Positions 35,964 through 43,585 of a stretch of DNA of 64,000 nt are shown one piece after another. The notes under the pieces are model-generated. The model did no database searches. It worked only from the letters and a program-made list of their open reading frames with translations, and was not told the origin of the DNA. This stretch comes from JAWKXU01 sp964468045 (GTDB lineage Bacteria > Pseudomonadota > Alphaproteobacteria > Sphingomonadales > Sphingomonadaceae). Both the position numbers and the translations under genes were made by a program. The stretch lies in contig CAYXTO010000002.1 in NCBI GenBank assembly GCA_964468045.1, forward strand, positions 186,001 to 250,000, in the 5' to 3' direction. Positions within the stretch are counted from its first letter, which is position 1. Every line of letters begins with the position of its first letter.

Positions 35964-37295
35964 TCATCGCGCCACCGTCAGCGTCAGCATGAAACGCAGT
36001 GCGTCGAATTCGGGGACTGTAACATCCGAGTTGCTCCCGCGCCGGTCGTAACTGGCGCGGCCCGTCACGCGCAGCCACCGGTTCGCCTTCCAGGCCGCCT
36101 GGCCTGACAGGGTAAGCAGGCCCGAGACGTTGTTGCCGGCGCCGTATTTCTCGTGTGAATAGTTCACGTCGGCGGAGAGCAGGAGGTTGCGGCGCAGCTC
36201 GTAATCGGCCGAAAGCCTCCCCGAAGTCACCACCACCGCGCTGGTCGCATTGAAGGAACTGGTCGTGGTCCGCTGCGATACATCGAAGCGGACGCTCAGG
36301 AGCGGGGTCGGATACCATCGCAGGCGCGCATTGAGCGCAAGGCCGGAAATGTCGCCGAAGGCCGGATTGCGGAAATTGTGCTTCTGGATGCCGGCGTCGA
36401 CTTCGGCTTCGAGCAGTTGGGTCAGCTCATAGCTTATGCCGCCCGTCACCGAATAGGCGGTGGCATCGCGATTGGTGAGCGGGCTGGGATCGCTGTAATC
36501 GAACTTGTTGGCCGTGACGCGGGACACCAGGGAAAGGCGCGGCCCCACTTCATACCTGGCCAGCACGGAGCCGCCGATCTGGTGGCCGTTCCGGAAGGAT
36601 TGATCGATCAATGTCCCGTCGTCGAGACGGACGTCGCCATAGCGGAAGCGGGAAGCGGCGGCATTGGCGACCAGGGTAAGGCGGTTGAATCGCTGTCGGA
36701 CGCTCAGATTGCCGTTGAGCTCCCGCATCCGCAGAGGGTCGCCGATCTGGAAGCCGTTCTCGAATGTGCCGCGAGTGGCGGTGACATCCGCCCAGCCGAG
36801 ATTGGCCGATATGGAGGTGTTGCCGGAAATCTCGAAGCGGGCGGCTGCCTGGGCGCGGTATTGCTCGTCGTTCTGGCGGTGCAGCTCGGCATAGCGGCGC
36901 AAGCGTATTTCCCCATCCAGGGAAAGCTGGCGGCGGGGCGTATTCCACTCCGCGCGAACCGCGGGGACCAGCGTCGCGGAGAAATCCGACACCGCATCCT
37001 CCGAGCGGGCCAGGACATTGCTGTCCCAGCTGCCGGTCAGGCCCAGGGTGGGCAAGACGCGGATGCTTCCCAGCCGGATGCCCACCGCGTCATAGGCCGG
37101 TTGCGGCCGGTTGCCCGCCGTATCCACTGGCTCGGAGCCGCGCATGTCCTGTGCAATTGCAACATCGACGGGCAGGAGAGCACTGCCGCAAAACAGGATC
37201 GACGGCCCCCAGGCAACAACCGCGAAGCGAGTCGCATTGTTGGAAATGCGCCGCTTTTTCTGTATAACACTTTGATTCGGCAGAGTCCTGACCAT
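35964..37295 (-). CDS. outer-membrane beta-barrel protein of the EPS locus
   Basis: A 443-residue protein with a long basic N-terminus, a hydrophobic signal segment (RFAVVAWGPSILFCGSALL) and then alternating hydrophobic/polar strands rich in Arg, Asn and aromatic residues, ending in LRFMLTLTVAR. This matches BBP2-type barrels found in sphingomonad and rhizobial EPS operons (GelF-like). It probably helps polymer passage through or anchoring to the outer membrane. It is the first gene of the minus-strand operon with Wzc, a glycosyltransferase and Wzy, and its promoter region holds a palindrome pair at 37359/37377. Confidence 0.82.
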   Translation of the reverse strand: MVRTLPNQSVIQKKRRISNNATRFAVVAWGPSILFCGSALLPVDVAIAQDMRGSEPVDTAGNRPQPAYDAVGIRLGSIRVLPTLGLTGSWDSNVLARSEDAVSDFSATLVPAVRAEWNTPRRQLSLDGEIRLRRYAELHRQNDEQYRAQAAARFEISGNTSISANLGWADVTATRGTFENGFQIGDPLRMRELNGNLSVRQRFNRLTLVANAAASRFRYGDVRLDDGTLIDQSFRNGHQIGGSVLARYEVGPRLSLVSRVTANKFDYSDPSPLTNRDATAYSVTGGISYELTQLLEAEVDAGIQKHNFRNPAFGDISGLALNARLRWYPTPLLSVRFDVSQRTTTSSFNATSAVVVTSGRLSADYELRRNLLLSADVNYSHEKYGAGNNVSGLLTLSGQAAWKANRWLRVTGRASYDRRGSNSDVTVPEFDALRFMLTLTVAR

Positions 37296-37358
37296 CAAGT
37301 CGGATCCAGCTCCTGCTACCTGATCGATGATGGGAAGCTTATCCTATCGCACTATTGT

Positions 37359-37367
37359 TGCAATGCA
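37359..37367. promoter_or_regulatory. TGCRNYGCA palindrome, copy 6 (with degenerate partner at 37377)
   Basis: TGCAATGCA flanked by TTGT and CAAA, in the 136-base divergent region between the EPS operon (minus) and the phosphatase-fold/lasso genes (plus). Eighteen bases on, TGCAACGCC (37377-37385) matches 8 of 9 positions. Confidence 0.6.
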
Positions 37368-37431
37368 CAAAAAAGTTGCAACGCCCTATTTGTGTGGCAG
37401 GATGAGGCGGTAACGGAATGGGAACAGCACT

Positions 37432-38397
37432 ATGTCGAAGGCGAGCGGCGTCTTTTTTTCGCTGCTGAGGATGCTCTTGCTCGCTGGTTGTGCGCTGATG
37501 CTCGGCATTTCACTGCTGGGCACGGTTTCCTATCGGGCCGACAGCACCAATATCCTCGCGCCCCACTGGCTGGCGCTGGGCCTGGTCATATTGGGCGCAA
37601 TCGCCTGGCTGGGCCGGCGCCGTGCGCGATCGGCCGCGCTTGCCCTCTTGCTGGGCTATGCGATCACGGGCGCGGTGCTGCTGGGACCGCTGATACCCGG
37701 TTCGGCCAACGCTTCCGACACGACGCGCATCCGGGTGGTGAGCTTCAACATGTACAAGGCGAACCCCGATGCAGCGGCGGCGATGGACTGGATCATCGGG
37801 CAGGATGCCGATTTCGTGATCCTGCTCGAGGCGTTTCAGGCCAACCTTCCGGCGGTGGCCCGGCTCAGGCAGCATTACCCCTATTCCTACAGCTGCATCG
37901 GATCCGGCTACTGCTCGACCCTGATCCTTGCCCGCCAGCCGGCGAAGGATGTCTGGCCCATGGCGAGCGGGGATCCGGAGAACCGGCGGACCCTTTCCGC
38001 TGTTTCCGCGCATTTCGAAATCGCGGGCCGGACCATTCCTGTAACCGGGGTCCACTTCGATCGTCCCTGGCCGCTCGGCCAGCAGGAGCAGTATTGGGGG
38101 GAGCTTTCCAATGCGGTCGCCACGGTCGGGCGCCGGGGGATTCTCGCGGGCGATTTCAACTCCGCGCCCTGGACCTTCGCCATGCGTCGGCTGAGCGCGG
38201 GTGGAGAGTTGCGGCTCGCGTCGGGCGCGATGGGCACATGGCCGACGAAAGCGCCAGCCGACATGCTGCGCTTGCCGCTCGATCAGGTCTATCTCGGCCC
38301 GTGTCTGGACCCTGCCTCGGTGCGTCGCGGCCCGGCGCTGGGATCCGACCATTTCCCGATCGTCACGGATATAGATGTAGGGGATTGCGGTGGCTGA
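37432..38397 (+). CDS. membrane endonuclease/exonuclease/phosphatase-family protein
   Basis: A 321-residue EEP-fold hydrolase with three N-terminal hydrophobic segments (roughly 8-30, 42-58 and 64-85) followed by the catalytic domain. Active-site elements are VVSFNMYKANP, LLEAF (metal glutamate), GVHFDRPW, GDFNSAPWTF (DxN) and GSDHFPIV (general-base histidine). EEP enzymes cleave phosphodiesters or phosphate esters; this topology would place the domain outside the inner membrane. Its last eight bases overlap the GTG of the lasso nucleotidyltransferase, so the two are co-translated, and it may act on the modified lasso peptide. That role is inference; an EPS or lipid phosphatase role is equally compatible with its location. 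Confidence 0.8.
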   Translation: MSKASGVFFSLLRMLLLAGCALMLGISLLGTVSYRADSTNILAPHWLALGLVILGAIAWLGRRRARSAALALLLGYAITGAVLLGPLIPGSANASDTTRIRVVSFNMYKANPDAAAAMDWIIGQDADFVILLEAFQANLPAVARLRQHYPYSYSCIGSGYCSTLILARQPAKDVWPMASGDPENRRTLSAVSAHFEIAGRTIPVTGVHFDRPWPLGQQEQYWGELSNAVATVGRRGILAGDFNSAPWTFAMRRLSAGGELRLASGAMGTWPTKAPADMLRLPLDQVYLGPCLDPASVRRGPALGSDHFPIVTDIDVGDCGG

Positions 38398-39559
38398 TCG
38401 CCACGCGCCTTTGGGCAGCGAGGCTTTCCGGGCGCTTCTCGCGCTGACCGACCCATGGATCGGGGATGCGGACCCCGCCAGAATCCAGCGTATCGAAGCG
38501 TTGGGCGCGGTGGACTGGCAGGAGGTCCTGGCCCATGCCCGCAGGCACCGCGTGGCGCCTCTGGCCGCGCACCGGCTGGAAGCGCTGGGGCCGGCGGTCG
38601 AAGTTCCCGGAGAAGTCGCCGCCGCGTTCCGCGGAGAAGCGAAGGCCGCCTTGTTCCATGAAATGGCGATGTTCGGCGAACTGTGCCGGATCAAGGCAGC
38701 GCTGGACGGGAAAGCGGTTCCTTTCCTGGTCATCAAGGGCGTGGTGCTGTCTTCGGAAGGGCATGGGCGCATGGGCCTGCGCGTCAATCACGACATCGAT
38801 CTCCTCGTCTCACCGGGCGACCTGGATCGCAGCCACGGCATCCTGTGCGCGCTCGGCTATCGCAGGGTAGAGCCCGAGGGTGATCCGCCATCCGATGAGC
38901 TGGCCCGATGGGTGAAGCGCAGCAAGGACTGGGTCTACATCCTGCCGTCCAACGGAACTGTCGTGGAACTGCACCATCGCCTGTTCGACAACCGCACTTT
39001 GTGCGATCCCGGCATCATGTCGCGCGCGCGCCGTGTCATGTTGTTCGGACAGGTGGAAGTGATGACATTGGGAGCGGAGGACGAGCCGGCCTATCTTGCC
39101 CTCCATGGCGCGCTCCACGCCTGGTCCCGGCTGAAGTGGCTGCTGGACATGGCCATAATAGCCCGCAAACTCGGACCGGACGGCACCAGCGCTCTCCTGA
39201 GCCGACAAAGGAAACAGCCTGCCGAGCGTGCGTTGCTTCAGGCATTCATCCTGTGTAGCGAATTGTTCGGAATGCAGCATCCGGCCGGCGGCAAGGCCGT
39301 TCCGCTCGGCGTGCGTCTGCTGGTGACGGCGGCGCGGCAGGCGCTGGATGGCGAGAGCACGGCCGAACTGGAGGCGACGCGTTTCGGCACGTCGATAAAG
39401 AACGCAAGCCACTATCTCCTGTGGCGCAAGCCGGCCTATCTGGCCTCGGAACTGGCATTCGACCTGACGGATATGTCGCGCGACCAGGACGCCGCAGGTG
39501 GAAAAGTGCCTATTTGGTTCAATCGTCCCTTGGCATGGATTGCCCGCCATCGCCGCTAG
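38390..39559 (+). CDS. nucleotidyltransferase family protein of the lasso cluster
   Basis: A 389-residue member of the NTP-transferase family found in lasso-peptide clusters with kinases. The core is VPFLVIKGVVLSSEG followed by RVNHDIDLLVSPGDL (the DxD metal site, near 134-136) and VVELHHRLF (third acidic residue). It starts with GTG 38390, inside the end of the previous gene and after TAGGGGATTGC. In pseudomycoidin biosynthesis a homologous protein (PsmN) adds hexoses to the phosphorylated peptide end; here it stands with an HPr-kinase-like K gene, so a second modification after phosphorylation is expected. The donor is unknown. Confidence 0.85.
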   Translation: MADRHAPLGSEAFRALLALTDPWIGDADPARIQRIEALGAVDWQEVLAHARRHRVAPLAAHRLEALGPAVEVPGEVAAAFRGEAKAALFHEMAMFGELCRIKAALDGKAVPFLVIKGVVLSSEGHGRMGLRVNHDIDLLVSPGDLDRSHGILCALGYRRVEPEGDPPSDELARWVKRSKDWVYILPSNGTVVELHHRLFDNRTLCDPGIMSRARRVMLFGQVEVMTLGAEDEPAYLALHGALHAWSRLKWLLDMAIIARKLGPDGTSALLSRQRKQPAERALLQAFILCSELFGMQHPAGGKAVPLGVRLLVTAARQALDGESTAELEATRFGTSIKNASHYLLWRKPAYLASELAFDLTDMSRDQDAAGGKVPIWFNRPLAWIARHRR

Positions 39560-39609
39560 AAGGTGAGCGGCCCGCTGTTTCCCAACGATAGCGTCGTTCC
39601 GACTCGGAG

Positions 39610-39627
39610 TCCCGATTCGAATCGGGA
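39610..39627. repeat. perfect 18-base palindrome
   Basis: TCCCGATTCGAATCGGGA, 51 bases after the nucleotidyltransferase stop. It may be a hairpin ending that transcript or an operator for the precursor gene. A second palindrome, TGCATATGCA, follows at 39631-39640. Confidence 0.5.
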
Positions 39628-39730
39628 TGTTGCATATGCACACTATCGTACATTTGAAACGAACTGCCGTATTTCCTGTCTCTTAATGGGAAACAAAGGG
39701 TAAAAGGCCCAGTTCCGATTATCTCCTTTG

Positions 39731-39739
39731 TGCGTCGCA
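39731..39739. promoter_or_regulatory. TGCRNYGCA palindrome, copy 7 (lasso precursor promoter)
   Basis: TGCGTCGCA with flanks TTTG and GCAT, 85 bases before the precursor start. Twenty-two bases on, CGCGGCGCA (39753-39761) matches 8 of 9. Copy 8 at 48235 has the same core and left flank. Confidence 0.55.
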
Positions 39740-39824
39740 GCATATTGACTCGCGCGGCGCACCATGAGAGCCTTTGCAGTGGGTAAGGCATCATGCCGAA
39801 CCCGAATTTAGGAAGGTAAGTGTT

Positions 39825-39974
39825 ATGCAGACTTCCAACAAGCAAACCTACCAAAAACCGGAAGTGAACCAGATCGGTTCATTCGAAGATATCACTCTTG
39901 GTGGCTCGGATGGGGAATTCACCGATTTCCCCTTTCCGGCAAACACTCCCCGGGGTGATCTCACTTTTTCCTGA
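39825..39974 (+). CDS. lasso peptide precursor (A gene)
   Basis: A 49-residue precursor. Residues 9-24, YQKPEVNQIGSFEDIT, match the leader motif Y-x2-P-x-L/V-x3-G-x5-T recognised by B1 proteins. T24 at position -2 places cleavage after L25, so the core is residues 26-49, beginning GGSDGEFTD. Gly1 would form a macrolactam with Asp9 (D34), leaving a 15-residue tail with three prolines and two Phe before N15, then R18-G19-D20 and a C-terminal L-T-F-S. The terminal serine is what paeninodin-type kinases phosphorylate. The start follows GGAAGGTAAGTGTT. Ring size and cleavage site are predictions. Confidence 0.87.
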   Translation: MQTSNKQTYQKPEVNQIGSFEDITLGGSDGEFTDFPFPANTPRGDLTFS

Positions 39975-40042
39975 TCCCAGATCAGGCCGCCTTTTTGGCG
40001 GGACTTGATTCGGGGGGGTGGGGCCCGGTCCTGGCCCCCCGA
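39970..40042 (+). promoter_or_regulatory. three consecutive RNA hairpins between A and B1
   Basis: CCTGATC-CCA-GATCAGG (39970-39986, covering the precursor stop), CCGCC-TTTTT-GGCGG (39987-40001) and CGGGGGG...CCCCCCG (40011-40041). None has a clear 3' T run, so they look like an mRNA-stabilising or partial-termination element that would raise precursor over enzyme expression, as is usual in RiPP operons. Confidence 0.6.
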
Positions 40043-40081
40043 ACATCTGCCGGCGTTTTCATGTCAGGGGTACTGGAGCAG

Positions 40082-40369
40082 ATGATGAAAACAGCGGAGA
40101 AGGCGTGGCAGCCTGCTGCGAGCGTCGTTTACAGCGATCTCGATGACGGGGTCGCGCTGCTCGATACTTCGAGGAACATATATTATTCGCTGGCGGGAAC
40201 CAGTCGGTTCCTGTGGGACGAATTGCTCAAGGGCGCGGATTTTTCCATGCTCTGTTCCGCTCTCACCGGCACGTTCGAGGTAAATCCGGATGTGGCCGAG
40301 GCCGACGTCGCGGACTGGATCGGCGCAATGGTGCGCGCTGGCCTGATCGAAGAGCATGAGCGTGCCTGA
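40082..40369 (+). CDS. lasso peptide B1, PqqD-like leader-recognition protein
   Basis: A 95-residue RiPP recognition element (winged-helix PqqD fold) that binds the precursor leader and delivers it to the B2 protease. Visible are the beta hairpin SVVYSDLDDGVALLDTSRN with YYSLAGTSRFLWDELL, and the helical end VADWIGAMVRAGLIEE. Two consecutive ATGs at 40082 and 40085 follow GGAG; the frame also offers ATG 40061. The stop overlaps the B2 start by 14 bases. Split B1/B2 genes are the rule in Firmicutes and Actinobacteria, whereas most proteobacterial lasso clusters carry a fused B. Confidence 0.85.
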   Translation: MMKTAEKAWQPAASVVYSDLDDGVALLDTSRNIYYSLAGTSRFLWDELLKGADFSMLCSALTGTFEVNPDVAEADVADWIGAMVRAGLIEEHERA

Positions 40370-40790
40370 ACCTCGCCGCCCGGCGATGCTGGCGCTGATC
40401 TGGCGCGAAAAATGGCTGCTGGGACTCGCGTTCTATTATCTTTGGCAAGCCCGCATCCTTCTGAGCCTGCGAGGGTTCGGCGATCCGATGCAGGGTTGCG
40501 CCGCAACCGCCCGGCAAGCCGGGGCCCCGGCCGCCCTTGCCCGCAGGATCGCCTGGTCGGTCGATCAGGCCGCGCGGTTCGTCATCCGGCCGACTTGCCT
40601 TGTTCGCGCCATGGCGGGGCAGCGGATGCTGGCATTGAAGGGCCATGGCTCCGAAATCCGCGTCGGTGTGCGCAAGGCCCCGGACAGGCCGTTCGACGCC
40701 CATGCCTGGCTCATCAGCGGTGAGGAGATCGTGCTGGGCGGCACCCAAGCCGAGCTGGGCGGTTTCTCGCCCTTGATCGGAGCGCGGTGA
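40356..40790 (+). CDS. lasso peptide B2, transglutaminase-like leader peptidase
   Basis: A 144-residue cysteine protease that removes the leader. The catalytic cysteine is C81 in RPTCLVRAMAGQRML and the histidine is H116 in PFDAHAWL; the strand EIRVGVRKAP between them is the family signature. The third catalytic acid is not obvious. The N-terminal 40 residues contain a helical WREKWLLGLAFYYLW segment typical of split B2 proteins. Its TGA is immediately followed by the cyclase ATG. Confidence 0.87.
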   Translation: MSVPEPRRPAMLALIWREKWLLGLAFYYLWQARILLSLRGFGDPMQGCAATARQAGAPAALARRIAWSVDQAARFVIRPTCLVRAMAGQRMLALKGHGSEIRVGVRKAPDRPFDAHAWLISGEEIVLGGTQAELGGFSPLIGAR

Positions 40791-42656
40791 ATGAGCGGGG
40801 TCTGCGGCATCCTGACCCCGGATCCCGATCGGTCAATGCTTTCCTGTCAGGTGCAGGCCGGGCTCGACGCCATGGCGCATCGTGGCCCGGACGGTGTCTC
40901 CCTATATCCCAACGATACCGTCGTCCTGGGCCATTGTCTGTTCGACACCGGCTGCAACGGCATGCACATCGATCAGGATGGCTACGCGCTGAGTTTCGAT
41001 GGCCGTCTCGACAATCGGGAGGCGCTGCTGGCTGCGTTGCGCGGGGGCGGGGCCGCTCTGGATTCCGAATGGCGGCATTGCCACGACAAGGTGCTGTTGC
41101 TGGCCGCCTATCGGCATTTCGGCGAGTGCCTGCCGGCTCTGCTGCGGGGCGATTTCGCCTTCGCGATATGGGACCCCGCCAGGTCCGGCCTGTTCCTCTG
41201 CAGGGATCACCTCGGGGTGAAGCCCCTGTTCTGGTGCCAGGCGGGCGCATTCCATTTCGCCTCGGAGATCAAGAGCCTGCAGGCCATGGCGCAGGCGCCG
41301 TTCGGTATCCGGGAGCAGGCCATCGCCAGCTTCGTGAAGGGTGACCGTAGCGGGCAAGAGCCGGAGCTCACTGCCTTCGAAGGGGTCTATCGCTTGCTGC
41401 CGGGCCATCATGGCTGGGCCGATCGAAATGGCTTCGAGATCACATGCTACTGGTCGCTGAATCCCGGCCTGCCGGTTAGCCGGCGCGATGCGGCAGCCGA
41501 GTTCAGGACGCTGTTCAGGCAGGCGGTGGACCGGCGCCTGCGCGCGACGCAGCCGGTCGGCGCCCTGTTGAGCGGGGGGCTCGATTCGTCTTCCATCGTC
41601 TCGGTGATCGGATCGGGCCAGAGCGGCCGGAAGCTGGGCGATGTCCCGGTGTTCTCGCTGGTGTTCGAGGGGGGAGCGGACGAATCCGACTACATCGCGG
41701 CAGTGGAGGACAGCTTCGGGTTTCGTGCCCGGCGCATCGACGGTTCGGGCATTTCCGCCTTTGACGATTGCGACGCGATCACCGCGGAACAGGACCAGCC
41801 GGTGCTTGGTCCCAACATCGCCGCCTTGCGATATTTCATCCGCGCGATCTCCCGGCAGAGCGGGGTCCGCATCCTGCTGGATGGCAATGGCGGCGACGAA
41901 GTCGTGTCATACGGCAACGGCATCTTTCAGGAGCTTGCGGAAAGCGGCCGCTGGCTGACGCTTTGGCGGGAATTGGGCGCTTCGGAGGATTTGCGGCCCG
42001 AGCGGGGCAGGCGGTTCCGGCGGCTGGTCCGCAGGTGGGGCTTGCGCAGCTGGCGGCGGCAGATGGGCTGGCTGCTCAAGGGAAAGCGCCGGGTCGACGA
42101 CCCCATCCGGTACGCCCCCGACGGCCATCCGCGTCCGACCGAGCAGGCCGCTCATCTCGACAAGCTGTCCGCTCCATTGTTCGCCCATGCGCTGGAAGCG
42201 CTCGATCACAATGCCGCTGCGGCGGGTGTCGAGATCCGCATGCCGTTCATGGATGTCGATCTGGTGAGCTTTTGCGTCACGGTTCCGGCCAGCCAGAAAT
42301 GGGCGAACGGAGTTTCCCGATTGATCCTGCGCAAAGCGCTGGCTGGCCTGCTGCCGCCCGCCGTCGCCACGCGGTTGGACAAGTTCGATTTCACCGATCG
42401 TATCCGCCGCTCGATGCTGGCCAGGCATGGCGAGCTGATCGAGCGGACGCTTCAGGCCGATGCCGGGGAATTGGCGCGCTTCGTCGATCTGGACAGCCTG
42501 CAGGCAAGCTGGCGGACGCTGCAGCGGGAGGGAACTCTCGAAGGCGCGAGGTTCCATCAGGTCTGGCGGGCGGTGGTGCTGGGCCGCTGGCTCGAGCGCC
42601 AGCGCAGCCTGACGCCCTATGCGTTTCATCAATCCGTACCCGAGGCCGCGGAATGA
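40791..42656 (+). CDS. lasso peptide C, asparagine-synthetase-like macrolactam synthetase
   Basis: A 621-residue ATP-dependent cyclase that adenylates the ring Asp/Glu side chain and joins it to the core N-terminus. It keeps the glutaminase-like N-terminal domain (GFDMAHRGPDG region, FRGDFAF-type sequence near 120) but the nucleophilic Cys2 is absent (it begins MSGVCG), as in other lasso cyclases. The synthetase domain has the PP-loop SGGLDSSS at 261-268 and LDGNGGDEVVS near 365. It lies directly after B2 and overlaps the kinase by four bases. Confidence 0.9.
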   Translation: MSGVCGILTPDPDRSMLSCQVQAGLDAMAHRGPDGVSLYPNDTVVLGHCLFDTGCNGMHIDQDGYALSFDGRLDNREALLAALRGGGAALDSEWRHCHDKVLLLAAYRHFGECLPALLRGDFAFAIWDPARSGLFLCRDHLGVKPLFWCQAGAFHFASEIKSLQAMAQAPFGIREQAIASFVKGDRSGQEPELTAFEGVYRLLPGHHGWADRNGFEITCYWSLNPGLPVSRRDAAAEFRTLFRQAVDRRLRATQPVGALLSGGLDSSSIVSVIGSGQSGRKLGDVPVFSLVFEGGADESDYIAAVEDSFGFRARRIDGSGISAFDDCDAITAEQDQPVLGPNIAALRYFIRAISRQSGVRILLDGNGGDEVVSYGNGIFQELAESGRWLTLWRELGASEDLRPERGRRFRRLVRRWGLRSWRRQMGWLLKGKRRVDDPIRYAPDGHPRPTEQAAHLDKLSAPLFAHALEALDHNAAAAGVEIRMPFMDVDLVSFCVTVPASQKWANGVSRLILRKALAGLLPPAVATRLDKFDFTDRIRRSMLARHGELIERTLQADAGELARFVDLDSLQASWRTLQREGTLEGARFHQVWRAVVLGRWLERQRSLTPYAFHQSVPEAAE

Positions 42657-43585
42657 ACGCGACGAGCTTTCATTTCCGCGCCTATGGGCTGTCGGTCGGT
42701 TCGGATTTCGAGCTGCTCGAAGCCGAAGCCATCGCGCCCTGCCGGGCCGATCTCACCATCCGTCGGGCCTCTGTTCCCGGTTCGGCGTTCCGGTTTGCCG
42801 ATTTCCGGAATTACCGGATTACCGCGGACGGCGACCTGATCGAGTTTCAGAATGTGGGGCGCTTCCTGGTGCGCAATTCCTCCACGATCGAGGTCGATGT
42901 CGAACCGCAATTCGACCGCCGCCTGATCGGCATGCCGCTGCTGGGACCGGTGTTCTCGCTCCTGCTGCATCGGCAGGGATTGCTCGTGCTGCATGGCAGC
43001 GCCGTGATGATCGGCGGTGCGGCCCAGGTTTTCCTGGGTGACAAGGGTGCGGGCAAATCCACCACGGCGGCGGCGCTGATCGCAGCGGGATTCCCGCTGG
43101 TTTCCGACGATGTCGTGGCGATCGAACGGCTCTCCTCGGGGCAGATTGTCGTGCGGCCCGGTTATCCCGCGATGAAGCTGGACAAGCACATGTTTCCATC
43201 CTTCCCCAGCGGCTCATGCAGGGTGCTGGAGCCCGATGATGGTTCCTATACCGCCGGCAAATCCCGCGTTCGCCTGAAGGTGCGGATGCCGCGAGCGGCA
43301 GTTCCGCTGGGCAGCGTGCATTGCCTTGCGCGAGGGGCTCGCAATGCGATGAGGCCCTTGAGCCAGACCGAAAAGCTCCATGCGCTGATCCGTTTTTCCC
43401 ATTATCCGCGGCTGGGGCCGGCTGCCAATGTTCCAGCCGAGACCGCGCGGTTGTTCGCCCGTGCGGCGGCGCTGGCGCCGCATATCGACGCGGATATTCT
43501 CACGGTGAAGCACAGCCTGGAGGAAATTCCCCAGCTGGGCGCCTTCCTCGCATGCGAGACAGAGAATGCCCGCGCCTTCGCCTGA
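42653..43585 (+). CDS. HPr-kinase-like lasso peptide kinase (K)
   Basis: A 310-residue protein with an HPrK/P-type P-loop: GDKGAGKST at 129-137, preceded by LHGSAV (H114) and followed by the acidic SDDVVAI at 151-157. Homologues in paeninodin-type clusters phosphorylate the C-terminal serine of the precursor or lasso peptide; the precursor here ends in Ser. ATG 42653 overlaps the cyclase stop (ATGA). An in-frame opening far upstream is only the antisense-free shadow of the cyclase and is not part of it. The stop lies 20 bases inside the exporter gene. Confidence 0.87.
   Translation: MNATSFHFRAYGLSVGSDFELLEAEAIAPCRADLTIRRASVPGSAFRFADFRNYRITADGDLIEFQNVGRFLVRNSSTIEVDVEPQFDRRLIGMPLLGPVFSLLLHRQGLLVLHGSAVMIGGAAQVFLGDKGAGKSTTAAALIAAGFPLVSDDVVAIERLSSGQIVVRPGYPAMKLDKHMFPSFPSGSCRVLEPDDGSYTAGKSRVRLKVRMPRAAVPLGSVHCLARGARNAMRPLSQTEKLHALIRFSHYPRLGPAANVPAETARLFARAAALAPHIDADILTVKHSLEEIPQLGAFLACETENARAFA

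Noticed and set aside
39606..39627. T-arm-like sequence (CCCGATTCGAATCGGG) suggesting a tRNA or attachment-site remnant
   Set aside because: No acceptor stem, D arm or anticodon arm can be folded around it; it is better explained as a plain palindrome.
41768..43585. A 605-residue plus-strand frame covering the kinase with an extended N-terminus
   Set aside because: The upstream part is the wrong frame of the cyclase gene; the kinase starts at 42653 with an ATGA overlap.
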